Source of the DNA: Phytoseiulus persimilis
Lineage: Eukaryota > Arthropoda > Arachnida > Mesostigmata > Phytoseiidae
Assembly: GCA_037576195.1 (NCBI GenBank)
Contig: CM075101.1
Span: 46,934,001 to 46,998,000 of the forward strand
Length of the DNA: 64,000 bases
Direction: 5' to 3'
Shown: positions 49,801 through 59,804 of the stretch, one piece after another
How the letters are laid out: each line of letters opens with the position of its first letter
How positions within the stretch are numbered: position 1 is the first letter of the stretch
Notes under the pieces: model-generated
Told to the model about the DNA's origin: nothing
Database searches by the model: none
Seen by the model: only the letters and a program-made list of their open reading frames with translations
Program-made: the position numbers and the translations under genes

Positions 49801-50248
49801 GGAGGTCACGATCGAATGAGACGCGCTCCCGCTCCGTAACTTCATTGGAATTAATATCTCGACTGCGAGAAAAGAACCACCAATCTCTGACTCATCAGCG
49901 GAAGGGCGGTCCGTCTCGCGACGACAGAGCCGTTCAACAGGGAGAATCGGAGAAAGGGCCTGTCAAGGGCTCACGCTTGGGGTGCAAAAAGCCCGGCTGA
50001 CCCGCATTTTTCTTATGATCTCAGGAACCGCGGGGGATCGGTCAAGTCATGACTTATGGTTTCGCTCCAACGGTCGGGAAGGAAACAAAAGCGCTCCAGA
50101 TCCCAAGTTATTCGCTCATTCCCGACCTCTAGTCTAAACGGTTCGCTTCCATGTCATGACCCGGCGAATCGAAAACAGATCCCGCTGTCCACAGTCGAGT
50201 CCTTGATGGAGCGGTGTATACCCTGGATGCCGAAAAATCCAGCCAGAA

Positions 50249-50452
50249 ATGCATGAAGCCGAAAAATCGAGCCCGAAAAGCATGAAGCCGAAAGGCATGA
50301 AGTTGAAGAGCTTGAAGCCGAAAACCTCCTCTCCCAACAGCGGAGCGGTCGGGACTGGCTTAGCGGGGAGGAATAGCACATTCGTTATGCTCAGCCTACC
50401 TACTTCTTCTGCCTCGCTTACGTCCTCGCTGTTCCGCATCTACGGTCCCTAG
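50249..50452 (+). CDS. Small open frame in left repeat arm, 67 codons
   Basis: This frame reads a Lys-rich start (EAEKSSPKSMKPKGMKLK) followed by TSSPNSGAVGTGLAG. The convergent frame at 50523-50774 on the minus strand contains TSSPNDGVFGTGLAG at the matching place, so the two peptides are related. The opposite frames are also open and related (PAKPVP..P.LGEEV and MLFG..FSA), so the coding strand is undecided. Confidence 0.17.
   Translation: MHEAEKSSPKSMKPKGMKLKSLKPKTSSPNSGAVGTGLAGRNSTFVMLSLPTSSASLTSSLFRIYGP
50255..50371 (+). repeat. Left arm of a diverged inverted repeat
   Basis: This segment matches the reverse complement of 50711-50801. Over 84 aligned positions about 73 are identical, interrupted by one 30-nt insertion in this arm. 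The insertion is made of further copies of a local tandem unit (GCATGAAGCCGAAA and variants, roughly 50222-50325). The arms are about 0.34 kb apart. Confidence 0.85.
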
Positions 50453-50522
50453 TTCGAACTGAGCAAAGGTGTAGCTGCTACAGGAAGCAATCTGCTGAGC
50501 GCGAATATTGAAGTTTCCGAGG

Positions 50523-50774
50523 TCAACTCGCTAGAACTGAAGAGGAATCTTCACCTCCAGCTCCAGTACCATTCGCAGAATACGCTGTTACAACACCTTG
50601 TTCTTTCCCACCGAAGAGGGAAAACCGGCATCGAAACACTGATTCTTCGCAGCAGGTGCGTGTCATCCAAATGAGTCTCACAAAGGTACAGATCGACGTA
50701 ACGATACAGAAATCCCATCCCGCCAAACCAGTCCCGAACACTCCGTCGTTGGGAGAGGAGGTTTCCGGCTTCAT
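50523..50774 (-). CDS. Small open frame in right repeat arm, 83 codons
   Basis: Starting MKPETSSPNDGVFGTGLAG, this minus-strand frame is the counterpart of 50249-50452 and converges with it. Beyond the repeat it continues with unrelated sequence containing CTFVRLIWMTRTCCEE. No known domain. It may be only a repeat-derived frame. Confidence 0.17.
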   Translation of the reverse strand: MKPETSSPNDGVFGTGLAGWDFCIVTSICTFVRLIWMTRTCCEESVFRCRFSLFGGKEQGVVTAYSANGTGAGGEDSSSVLAS

Positions 50775-50801
50775 GCTTTTCGGGTTCGAATTTTCGGCTT
50801 G
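50711..50801 (-). repeat. Right arm of a diverged inverted repeat
   Basis: Reverse-complement partner of 50255-50371, without the 30-nt insertion. Differences fall at all three codon positions in either reading frame, so the similarity is at least DNA-level duplication and does not by itself show protein selection. Confidence 0.85.
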
Positions 50802-51294
50802 TCGGACCCTAACCGATGGAGCGGAGGGGGAAGATGTGAACGCCTAGAAGTTGAATCTTTCCGGTGAAGCCACCAGGTGTCAGCAGCTTTTGCTGCTCAC
50901 ACTCTGGCTTCACTATCGTTCATGGAGTCTCGTCGTCTTTCGCAGATTAGGACTCGAGCGATAGCGGAATCGTCCGAGCTATTCGCCGAAATCTCGGGGA
51001 GAAAGTCTCGATATGGAGTGTCTCTAGACCCTCTTTGTTGGTTTCCGTCGTCTTCTCGGCGTAGCGATGTTGCTTCAAGTTGAGCGTGTGGTGGCAAGAA
51101 TGCACGGGAACTACCCTCGGGTTCAACATCAAAACCGGTCGGGGCTTTCCTCGTCCAACTTTGACGAAAAATCCTTCGAGAACGGAGCTCCTACTCACAG
51201 AAGCTCAAGTCGGAATTAAGGAACTGCGGTCAGTTCTCGGAACAACATTCGTTCGCCGTCCACTGCTTCGGCGTCACGCGACTCTGTGATGTGG

Positions 51295-51404
51295 TTAGGC
51301 ATCGCAAAAGACTCTTGGCGGAAACTGCGAATAATGCGCGATCCATGTTTCGATCATGCCGTCAAAGAACTCCAAATCGATTGCACTGGCTCGGGGTGGT
51401 CCTG
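51295..51404 (-). CDS. Candidate last exon, minus strand
   Basis: After an acceptor-like CTCCCATTCTAG (ending 51405) the frame gives 35 residues, including SAIDLEFFDGMIETWIAHYS, and ends at TAA 51297-51295. Composition is that of an ordinary soluble protein. It follows the frame at 51408-51584 directly, but the donor that would join them is unclear. Confidence 0.22.
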
Positions 51405-51407
51405 CTA

Positions 51408-51584
51408 GAATGGGAGTCCTGAATCAGCGAAGAACTGAGAGTCTTCGTCGACTATGGTGGTCGTGAACTCTTCTCTGAGGTGCGCACGAAGAAGGAGTGC
51501 GATCCACTCGATGCCGTCGTTGTTATAGATGTTCGTCCATTCGAGCCTGACGCGCGGCGAAAATCGGCACTTCGCATCTAGATT
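51408..51584 (-). CDS. Candidate exon, minus strand, 59 codons
   Basis: The minus frame reads RVRLEWTNIYNNDGIEWIAL followed by LLRAHLREEFTTTIVDEDSQ, with many G/C-ending codons, to a TAG at 51407-51405. It is among the most protein-like short frames in the window. A GTGCGC donor inside it would skip the stop and join the next segment in frame. No domain is recognised. Confidence 0.25.
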
Positions 51585-51614
51585 CCGCTTTTCGCTCGCT
51601 CTCGTTCAGCGTCA

Positions 51615-51716
51615 GCGGGAGGCATGCTCATACTTAAGTGTCTTATTCTCGGCTCGGATCTCCCAGTTTCGCGCGAGGTGCTCCCAAGCTCGAGGCAAGG
51701 GCATCGAGTGGAGTTC
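51615..51716 (-). CDS. Candidate coding fragment, 34 codons, minus strand
   Basis: Reads ELHSMPLPRAWEHLARNWEI then RAENKTLKYEHASR and a TGA at 51614-51612. It lies one frame away from the longer frame upstream (51721-52155). It may be an exon, or part of a decayed gene broken by frameshifts. Confidence 0.2.
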
Positions 51717-51720
51717 CTTT

Positions 51721-52155
51721 TCAGGATCTACACAGTGAACGCTGGATCACCTCAAACGTCACGTCGAGGATTCGATCCGGATCAATGAATCTACAGCTAA
51801 CTGCGAGCGGGATTGGAAGGAGTTCCGTCGATCCATGAGTCCTGAATTCATTGCTGGCTGTAATAATCATGATCGCGTGCCGCGGTCGAACACTGTGGTT
51901 CGTAAAAAATTGCGCACGTGTCTGGCAACTGTTGCACGCGAGCCCACGCGGGAAAAAAAATACTTTTCCAAATCGGGAGCCCAAACCTGGCGATGTGTTC
52001 CCCTGATTCGTCGTTCGCAACTCCTCCGTAATGTTCTTCCCGAACGCTTTCCGAAGAACAGCGTGGCGGAGGTTATTACCTACCGGAGCACAGAGCTGGA
52101 TCGAAGTCGACAGCAGAAATTGAGTTTCAAGGTCACCAGTGGAGTTCTCTCTCAA
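51721..52155 (-). CDS. Unassigned open frame, 144 codons, minus strand
   Basis: A non-ATG start opens 144 codons. The C-terminal third is convincing (STELLPIPLAVSCRFIDPDR then ILDVTFEVIQRS); the N-terminal part includes QFLLSTSIQLCAPVGNNLRH. A donor-like GAG|GTGATC falls after DVTFE. The 240-codon plus-strand frame at 51835-52557 covers part of the same DNA and is less convincing over the overlap. It is the first of four adjoining minus-strand segments. Confidence 0.22.
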   Translation of the reverse strand: MRENSTGDLETQFLLSTSIQLCAPVGNNLRHAVLRKAFGKNITEELRTTNQGNTSPGLGSRFGKVFFFPRGLACNSCQTRAQFFTNHSVRPRHAIMIITASNEFRTHGSTELLPIPLAVSCRFIDPDRILDVTFEVIQRSLCRS

Positions 52156-52625
52156 CGAATGAGGTGGTGCTGGTGGGGAACTCAGGTTCTAAAAACGAGC
52201 CGGGATGACTCGGTCCGCTCCGATCGGCGTGTTCCTGATTCAGAGGGAGACGCTGAGCTACAGGACGCCCTCTCGAATGCAGAGCACTTCGAGAATTCCC
52301 TCGAGCCGCAGGAGTTCCTACTCTCATCAGGAGGAGATGTCGTGAGCAGCCGCGTGCGGCTTAACGTTTCGAGGGGCGCCGCTGGCCACAAAGTGACTGA
52401 TTCGCGCTGTCATCGCGTTCAGCCCTTCATCTCCATAAAGTGTCTTCTTCTCATTCGAAGCGGTCGCGTTTCTCGCTTCCCTCGAAAAGCTCCTCCAGTG
52501 TCACCGACGGCCGACTGTGTCGATGCGTGTTCCGGGTCGCCACACGTTTGCTTGTAGTGCCAACTAATGAACGACACCCCCTTCGGCGTCCGCAGCAATG
52601 ATAAAGCCGGGCATGCGAGCACGGA

Positions 52626-53246
52626 GTGGATTCCCAACGATCGGAAGGTGCTGCAGGAGCGAAAATTCATCTGCAAACATCTGCTACGCGCACGGTTCCA
52701 GAAGGTGTGACGAAAGAATTCCGTTCGGTTGCAGGGCCGCACAATAAAGCGCACTCCACCGTTCTCCTAATAGATGAGTTTCCGGCTCTGGGCACGAATT
52801 CCGATTTGCCTGACAGATCGGACTGCGTTGCGGCTCTGCTCGGATTTGTTTGGGAGGGAACGGATCGAGGCAAGAGCACCCCATTCCCTGGAAACCCAGT
52901 GCTGCAGTGCTCACGGAAAGTTCAACGGAATTATTTCGAGACTGAGACGCGCGAGCACGATCCGAGGTCGTTCAACGGCCTGGAAAGGGTCTTGCCCTTT
53001 TTTCCGCTGGTCGTGTGCGTAAACTCGGTCGTAATGCCCGAACCTGCGTTGACCTCTCACGAAAGCGAGGAAGAAAACGGGAGGCAAGGACTGACTGCAG
53101 AAGAGGGTTCAGGCAACTTTGCAATTCAGATGACACGCTTCTACGACGACTTGCTAAGCTATAATGCTTGTGCCCCGCACTGGCGGACAGAAACAGCCCG
53201 AGAGAACAGGATAGCCGCGAGGGGGGGCAGAGAGGGGAACTGGTGA
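52626..53246 (+). CDS. Unassigned open frame, 206 codons
   Basis: This plus-strand frame has a high share of codons starting with G or A and a balanced composition, including HSTVLLIDEFPALGTNSDLP, FVWEGTDRGKSTPFPGN and MTRFYDDLLSYNACAPHW. There is no early ATG, so it would be an internal or last exon; the frame is open from a TAA near 52604. The last dozen residues run into a purine-rich tract and may not be genuine. No known family is recognised. Confidence 0.25.
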   Translation: MDSQRSEGAAGAKIHLQTSATRTVPEGVTKEFRSVAGPHNKAHSTVLLIDEFPALGTNSDLPDRSDCVAALLGFVWEGTDRGKSTPFPGNPVLQCSRKVQRNYFETETREHDPRSFNGLERVLPFFPLVVCVNSVVMPEPALTSHESEEENGRQGLTAEEGSGNFAIQMTRFYDDLLSYNACAPHWRTETARENRIAARGGREGNW

Positions 53247-53365
53247 AACAACGAGCGAGCGGGGGATAGAGAGGGAGAGGGGGATCAAGCGCGGGGAGGA
53301 AGGAAACGGCGGAGGACCGGAAGAGGATTCGTGCGAGGAAAACGGGGAACAGCAGAGATGGAGCG
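53219..53365 (+). repeat. Purine-rich block
   Basis: About 150 nt dominated by G and A on the plus strand, including a 7-G run at 53221-53227. Confidence 0.75.
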
Positions 53366-55295
53366 AGGCCGCAGTCGTACTTCAGCTAACGGGCCCCATA
53401 GGAAATGCGAAGCAACGATGGACCGAATGACTGCATTGAGAAAGGCGAAGAGAGACACCGGCAGAGAGGTGGGAGGAGAAGAAGCAGGCCAACGGGTGAA
53501 AGCATTCTTATGTACGACTGCGGTAGCTGCCGCTTCATGTTGTGTTACAGTTGCAAGAGGCTGAGAGCCAGCGGGGAGGCCACCCAGACAAACATGATAC
53601 GGGAGCCCACGGCGGCTCCTCCAGAAACCGCCCTTGGCCTCGTAGTCGTTGTGCTCGTTCGGTCAATGTCGTTCGTCCGGCATCGGAGGAATGCACGCGT
53701 GGCGATCGACGCGGAACGCAGAGGAAGATTCCGAGCAGAAGCGGACTGTCGGTCTGAGCGTGATCGTCACCCCGGAACAGGAGATCCGAGGAGGTCCCCG
53801 AGGAGCCAAGATCGAACGATACATTGTCCAGGCTACCTGGGAAGGAGATCGAAAAATGGGAGGGGGAAGATGATATAGACGACCACGCACATGAGTGGTT
53901 TCCTCGAGGAAGATTTGTCGCCCTCATACTCTGTTCAACACACGGCGAGGCTTTTTATCATTGTCGCACCCGTTTTGCTCTCCGCTATTCCCCCTATCCG
54001 CGTCCTTCTCCCCCTGCCCCGGATCTCCCCCCTATCTCTTATCCTAACAGTTGGATTTCTTCAGTTTTTTTCCCTCCGTCCTCAGCTGCGTTTCTCGATT
54101 CTTTCGCTCGTTGGCTCGCTTCTTCCTCCAACTCAGTTCCCTATCTATTCTCCTTCCGCCAACATCTATATCTCTCACCTCGAGTCTCGCAGTTCTGCTT
54201 CGTCCTTCGCCAAGTCTTTCTCATTCCATCTCCACTCGGTTCGCGGAGACTCCGCGTCCCTAACCGTCGCGGCTCTGCCAGCAGCTGAGAGAAAAATGGG
54301 GAACGAACTCTCTCCGCTCGGATCGTTTTTTCCTCGCCGACGACCGTTTTGTGGGCCAAAACGTCTGAAGCGCACAAAAAATGCGACATTTTTGTCGCAA
54401 CCGCTTCGCAATCTCTGTTCGTCGGTCCGTTCTCTCCTTTCGCCTGGCTCTCCGTCTTCTTATTCCCTCCTCTTCATTTCTTCTCACGCTCGCCTATTGC
54501 TTCCATATCCATGATTCGGAACGCTAGGGGCTTTTACCCCGACCTTGCTCCAACGCAGAAACCTTTCGAGGCCGAATCGCCGCTGCGGCGAGTCCCCGTC
54601 GTGCCTCTCCTTCGGAGTGAGTTCAATGCCGAATATATTCGATCAATCGAAGGCGCACCACACGAATTAGGTCCCATGATCAAATGTTGAGGAAGCTAGG
54701 AATGCATACATCTAACCATTAACCGCGGGAGTAACGGAGGATCGAGGAGAGGAAGGGAACGGAATCGGAGGAAGAGGTCCGAGGGAAGCGTGACACCGTT
54801 CCAAACCGTCATTGACGGCGACGAGGAGCGCTCACAAGAGACGTTCGTGATCCGATGATGACGCTGTAATAGCCGTAATTGAGGGACGACTCGGGTCCCT
54901 TTCGATCACCGCCAAGCAGACTCGTTCGTATTCTTCAGTTCATTCCGTCGGTTCTGCCTATTTTTCTCGACTTGCGCGCCGTTCTCTACCAACCCCTGGG
55001 GGGTGGAGGGAGTCATCTCGGAAACAAGGAGTAGACTCATGACAACATGTCCCGAGCTCCATTTCTTTCCACTGATTTCGGAATCTTCAGCTCCATTCGC
55101 TTCCTGCCCGCTGAGAGTTCCACCCGAATTTCCATTCAGAAATATTCCAGTGATTTTTTTTCCGTTCAGGCCCGGATTTCTTGTCGCGAGCTCTGCTCGT
55201 CATGAATTTCTGCTGCTTGAAAACGGTGCCAACAAGGAACCACCCGCAGCGAAGGGGTGCCGTGCTATTCCCATCCGCGAGGAGGAACAGAACCG
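53366..55295. other. Unassigned stretch with pyrimidine-rich block
   Basis: No supported gene. Open frames up to 207 codons on the plus strand (53891-54514) fall in the pyrimidine-rich block and read as Ser/Leu/Phe/Pro runs, which I treat as bias. Confidence 0.5.
53975..54240 (+). repeat. Pyrimidine-rich block
   Basis: About 260 nt strongly biased to C and T on the plus strand, about 0.6 kb after the purine-rich block on the same strand. Confidence 0.7.
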
Positions 55296-55680
55296 ATGAG
55301 CACGGACGACGTGATTCCTGAAGCACTCGGGAACGAGCTTGATTCAACAATACGCGCTCCTCGGCGGATATTGGCGGTGTTGACTCTACTCGCTATCAAC
55401 GATAACGAAATGGAAGCCAGCCCCGTTGAAAGTTCCGCTCCGGGCGAGGTGATCGGTTCTGCTGGGCCGGCGGGAGATGGTGTTGAAACCAAGATGACGT
55501 CGGTGAGGGGCGCTCTGGGGGCAGGGGTCCTGAGGGGCTCTCCTCATGCAGTGCGTATCGAAACAGCGAGCGACAAAATTCGACTTTCCACCGATGAGGA
55601 CCAGCTACCTCGCTAGTTTGAGGCAACGGCCAAATCTCTCGAGCCCAGACCCGTCGACGTGTGTGTATATTACGCAATGA
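55296..55680 (+). CDS. Candidate two-exon small gene, 111 codons if spliced
   Basis: An ATG at 55296 opens 69 codons (MSTDDVIPEALGNELDSTIR, later an acidic/Ala/Gly-rich part) to a donor TCG|GTGAGG at 55502/55503. A 49-nt intron (55503-55551) has a CTGAG branch-like site and the acceptor CTCCTCATGCAG. The next segment, in phase, gives 42 codons (FDFPPMRTSYLASLRQRPN) to TGA 55678-55680. The upstream frame is open without the intron too, to a TAG at about 55616. No domain is recognised. Confidence 0.2.
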
Positions 55681-55910
55681 ATAGATTAGAAAACATGGCC
55701 AGACTCATTGGTTTGGCTCAGCCAATGAGCCGACAACTTGTATCGCTTCTTTCATGACTTCTGGAAGCTCTGGGGCGTACATCATTAGCCCGAGTATCCA
55801 ACCGCACGAACGATCGAATTCGGGCTTGTGGGCATCGAACCCAGCCGTGCAGAAATCGATCCTTCCACGGATTGTCACCGCGTTTTCTCGCGTATCCGTA
55901 CTTCCCGCAG

Positions 55911-56069
55911 CTCTACGGAAGCGGGGCATATGTCGGTCGCCTGCCGTATCTCCACCCTGCCGTGGCGCACCACCGACTTGTCTTTGAACTTCAAGCTTGT
56001 GGGAGAGTCCAAGGATGCGACGTTAAGCAAGCTCAATCCGGAAATATCGCTTGACGGCTTCTGCATTGT
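55911..56069 (+). CDS. Candidate internal exon with strong splice sites
   Basis: A pyrimidine-rich tract ending CTTCCCGCAG precedes the segment, and the full donor consensus GTGAGT follows at 56070. Between them one frame is open for 52 codons with mainly G/C-ending third positions, reading STLPWRTTDLSLNFKLVGES then KDATLSKLNPEISLDGFC. The exon starts one base into a codon and ends with two bases. The opposite strand and another plus frame are also open, which limits confidence. I do not recognise the family. Confidence 0.32.
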
Positions 56070-56171
56070 GTGAGTTTTCCTACGGGGTCAACGCTCCGCG
56101 GCTGAACATCTGGCTCTTCCGTTCGATTCCGCGAACCGATTGAGGAACACCAAGGAGAGCACGCATTTCAG

Positions 56172-56292
56172 CTCTCCGACCGCGATGGCAAGGGCATCGG
56201 CAGCAGCAGCAGCTCCTTCGGAAAATCGCATCATTGTGCTCAACTGGCTCGACCGTCTGTCTGCTTGTGAGAGCGTCTTTCCCGTTCATTAA
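56172..56292 (+). CDS. Candidate following exon, in phase
   Basis: After a 102-nt intron with the acceptor CGCATTTCAG, the first base completes the split codon from 55911-56069. The frame then gives 39 codons with a short Ala run and NRIIVLNWLDRLSACES, to a TAA at 56290-56292. A donor-like GCTT|GTGAGA after LSA could instead continue the gene. Phase agreement is the main support. Confidence 0.25.
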
Positions 56293-58278
56293 TAAGGCCG
56301 TTCTTTGGGTCGTCCGACAGATGACAGCATCAGCGCATCATGGCCAACGTCCCGCGATAAAGCATCATCAAAAGCATCGATCGAGCGAGCGAGGAGCAAC
56401 TCGAGCTAACCCCAGTAGCCAACCAGCGTTTGGCTGGCGTCGAAATCCCAATAACGGGTCCGAACGCGTCTATCTTTCATTCTCCCTTTCTTCTCGGACA
56501 AAGATGCTGTGACCATGGGAGAATAAAAACCGCGTTGTGCCACCAGGCCGCCGCTGTGTTCCTCGTTCAGCATAGCACAGCCACGGATAGATCAACGGTT
56601 GACTGCGCAAAAAAGGATTCGCCTCCAGATTGTCAACGCTCGGCAAGAGGAGTGGAGACTCCGCTACTGCTCCGAGGGAGCCCGTTCAGGGATTGGCTCT
56701 CAATTCGAGAAGTGATCGGGGAACCTTTCAATTTCTGTATCTATTAGAATATGAGGAGAAAATCTTCAGATGGTTCGAGCTCATCGTGGAATAACGCGGG
56801 CCGCTCCGACTCGTAGCTTCTCGCCTTCCTCGAGTGAATCCAGCCGCTCGCTCGTCGGTGAGCGGCGTGAGAGAAAGGAGGGATCCTCTGTTCTGACCCA
56901 TTCTCCAGGGTCTTCGGACCTCCTCAAAGTCATGCGCTCCCCGGATCCGGCGTATTCGAACGCGGCGTAGAAGGTGCACAGGCGAGCCGGCAGGCCGACT
57001 TGGCAGCGCAACCGGCCAATCAACCTCACAGGGATCAAAGGCCATTGTTTGCTGTGGAGCCGCGGCGGTGCTCAGGTCGAATAGATTAACGTTAGCAGAA
57101 GGAGCCCGCCTGGCGGCCTGCTTGCGCTCCGACCTCCTGACCCCCTCACGAGAGGCCTCTCCGCAGCACCAACAGCTCTGTCCATTGCAACTCCGAATCG
57201 CCGGAACTCTCCGAGGTACATAAAAGGATTCAGACGCGGAATGAGAGGGAGAACAGGCCATTGTACGGGCCATTCTCCTACTTCTTCTTTCCATCGCGGC
57301 GAATTATGACGGGCCGGCGTGAGAACGCGCTTGACAGAAAAACGCGTCGTCGATCCTGATTTTGCTGCACTGCCCAGCCAAACTTCGAATCAGCTTGTGG
57401 TTCTACCGAGTTCTGCTCGCTTATCACCATCCTTCACCTGAATATCATGTCTTGAATGAGCGACTCCATAAATTGTTCTCAGGACACCCCAGCGGAGTCT
57501 CGCGGCGGGTCGAGGACAGCCCTTTCCTCGTCCCCCAGGATCCTCCTCAAAACGTCGAATTTCCTCGGCCGATTCCGAGCTCAGGCTCTTTTCGCCTTCC
57601 TATGCAAATAGTGGAAAATACTCGGCCACTTCTCGGCCGCTCCAAACCCCTGCAGTCATAGGGGAGGGTGAAGTTTCCAACAGAGCTTGGTGCTCTCCGG
57701 ACTCTTCCTGGAATCTCTAGACTCTCAGGACCTTAAACCTCCCGTAAGTCTTCCAGACGAGTTTCGCGTCCGGTCCTGTTAACTTCCATTCTCGCTCCTG
57801 CCGAATCTCGTCGTGTCTCGCTTGCCGGTCGCGACTCGCCCACATGACACTAACTAAATAAGTGAATTATTCTTGACGGATGATCCTCAGGGAGTTACGT
57901 GATTCGGACCAGATCCGGTCGGCCCATCGTTGTGGTGGTTCGCACGCTCGCCCGCTCGCACGAAAAAACTCCCTCGGCGCGACCTAAACACCTTCGGCGC
58001 CTGCACCCTATCGTTCGGACGATTCTTTCTGTCCCCCTCCAGCCAGAAATCTCTGGTGGTCAACAATATGTGCAAAACCATCACAAATAGCGCGACTGAA
58101 TCGAAGCAGCGCGTCTGCCGCCAAACGCACAGAGGAGCGACCGTCCGAAAGTCGTGTCGCACTCGACCGTGAATGGGAATTTGGACTCTGGGTGTACGCC
58201 AATGGCGATGAGTGCTCCTGTAGCTTCCTGATGGAAGCTTGTGTTTTCGAAAAGGAGAGGATGAGCAAGAAACGATTC

Positions 58279-58294
58279 GGGGGGGGGGGGGGGG
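58279..58294 (+). repeat. Poly-G tract, 16 G
   Basis: Uninterrupted run of 16 G on the plus strand. Confidence 0.95.
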
Positions 58295-58939
58295 TAGGTG
58301 TTGGCCCGATGAAGACCCGAAGCAATCATTACTTGCCGGTCGAACGTGCGTGAGAGCCGATTGCGTCTGATCCGGAGAGATCGTCGGGGTTGCAGCTTAT
58401 TTCTTCATCATTCCTTCATTTTTCCTCTCTGCGCGAGCCAGCAGACGAGGCTGAACCCTCCCGTCTTCCTCATGGGGTCAACGCAGAGGAGAGGAAGGAG
58501 CATTCAGCGTTTAGTAATTACGCACGTCGATGCAGTGACTCGCCGCATAGGCGCCCCAATGGCTTCCGTACAGACAGCCCTATATTCCTTTCAGCCGTTC
58601 AGCAAGCAGTCTCCTCCTCCTTTCTCTCGTAGGTAGTTATTTGAGCGTTTTCGGATGGAGACAGTAAGCGGGAGCCCATGCCGCAGAACCTTCTCGGCGC
58701 GCCGTCGCCTTTCGCGCCGGACGCTAGGAGGAGGATATGGGTGGAACGAGCTTGCGGAAGCTTCCGAGAGTAATGCCGAATAGCGGGAAGTACTTCGCAG
58801 GACAAAGAGTAGTCGAAGAGGCGACAAACCGAAGTGTCGGAAAAAAAATATCTAGGGTACGAATGAAAGTGCGGGGGGAATAACGAGAAGGAATGAGAAA
58901 TTCTAGGAGGAAATCATTTCTGTGCAAAGGAGGATCAGC

Positions 58940-58960
58940 GAGAGAGAGAGAGAGAGAGAG
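58940..58960 (+). repeat. (GA)10 microsatellite
   Basis: Twenty-one nucleotides of alternating G and A. Confidence 0.95.
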
Positions 58961-59365
58961 TTATGCGAATGACGGAGGATCTCAACAGCTTCCTGACTCT
59001 TGCGTCCGGCTGTGCTCGCTCCTCAACTGCTCAAACTCTCTCTTCCAGCCGCCAAGGAAGCGGAACATGTTGGGCGGTGGAGTCAAAATCCACTGGGTTT
59101 TTGCCGCCGAACTCCCGAAATGCCGGATGATTGGCTTCCTCTCGGGTACTCAGTTCTCCTCCTTTTTCTTCTTATCTTTCCTCTCGGACGTCTTTGAAAC
59201 AGCTTTCGTGGGAAAGGTGCTGTTTACGGACGCAGGCCATCGCTAACGAGCGCAGGACGTGCGGTCTAGACCTCAAGGAGGATTCTCGCCACGATCTCCT
59301 CTAAGCCTAACAGATCTCGTTCATTAAAGGCACCAGGAGACGAACACATCGGCGAAAATAACTTT

Positions 59366-59660
59366 TTGTCCCAGCTGCCTCTTCTTCTTTCTCACCTTCT
59401 ACTCCCTTACCTCGTTTTTTCTCTCCCATCTCACCCAGTCGGTTCCGTGGCGGACGCCCGTGCGCCATTCCCTGTCTCGTACTGTCGCCCGCGCACGTCT
59501 CGTCCCTTCAGACTCTCACCGCATGCTATTCCCCTCGACATACCCTACTTCCCCGCCGCTCGACCCTTTCCCCCTTTCCAGGTCTCCCTCTCCCCTCTAT
59601 TTATCCCGCTCCGCATCCTCCTTCTTCCACCTCTTCCATACTGGGCGTCTTCCGCGTCCC
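59366..59660 (+). repeat. Pyrimidine-rich block
   Basis: About 300 nt dominated by C and T on the plus strand. The 99-codon plus frame inside it is a run of Leu, Pro, Ser and Phe and is explained by the bias. Confidence 0.7.
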
Positions 59661-59804
59661 GATAGGCCGTCGAACCGCCTGGCGTCATACCCGAAAGACA
59701 AATGAAGGGGGGAAGATTGGGAGCAGCCAAACGGAGAGGAAGGAGGGAAACGCGAGGAATAAATTCGCCCAGCAGTCACGGCTGCGGTTGGTCCACCGAC
59801 CCGC

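Larger units (their letters stand above)
32295..50248. other. Unassigned stretch, about 18 kb
   Basis: No supported gene. Open frames of up to 220 codons overlap on both strands throughout. Simple features are a TATAAATA at 40028-40035, GACC units at about 37592-37618, a 14-G run at 38601-38614, a T10 at 43450-43459, a T12 at 44759-44770, a 23-G run at 45997-46019 and a TGAC array at 46788-46805. The part from 37960 to 38589 has no listed frame and holds a cluster of inverted repeats. Confidence 0.5.

Noticed and set aside
51835-52557. 240-codon ATG-started plus-strand frame
   Set aside because: Parts are plausible, but the overlapping minus-strand frame at 51721-52155 has the better composition over the shared DNA, and no domain is visible.
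52567-52707. 46-codon frame beginning MNDTPFG with a WIPNDRK motif loosely recalling rabphilin-type N termini
   Set aside because: The resemblance is a few residues only and the surrounding residues do not match; not enough to name a family.
53891-54514. 207-codon plus-strand frame
   Set aside because: It lies in a pyrimidine-rich block and reads as Ser/Leu/Phe/Pro runs that the base bias explains.
55800-55875. tRNA T-arm-like GGGTTCGATGCCC on the minus strand
   Set aside because: No matching acceptor stem, D-arm or anticodon arm at the needed spacing.
55705-55929. 74-codon minus-strand frame ending AEPNQ
   Set aside because: Protein-like, but no acceptor tract upstream, and it competes with the plus-strand exon that has strong splice sites. 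Kept in mind as the alternative strand.
9785-56080. Three GTGAGTTTT(TT)CC donor-like sites at about 9785, 32319 and 56070
   Set aside because: Only the one at 56070 ends a convincing open frame; the other two have stops just upstream in all or most frames.
59366-59665. 99-codon hydrophobic plus-strand frame resembling membrane segments
   Set aside because: Same pyrimidine-bias explanation; the apparent membrane segments are Leu/Pro/Ser runs.
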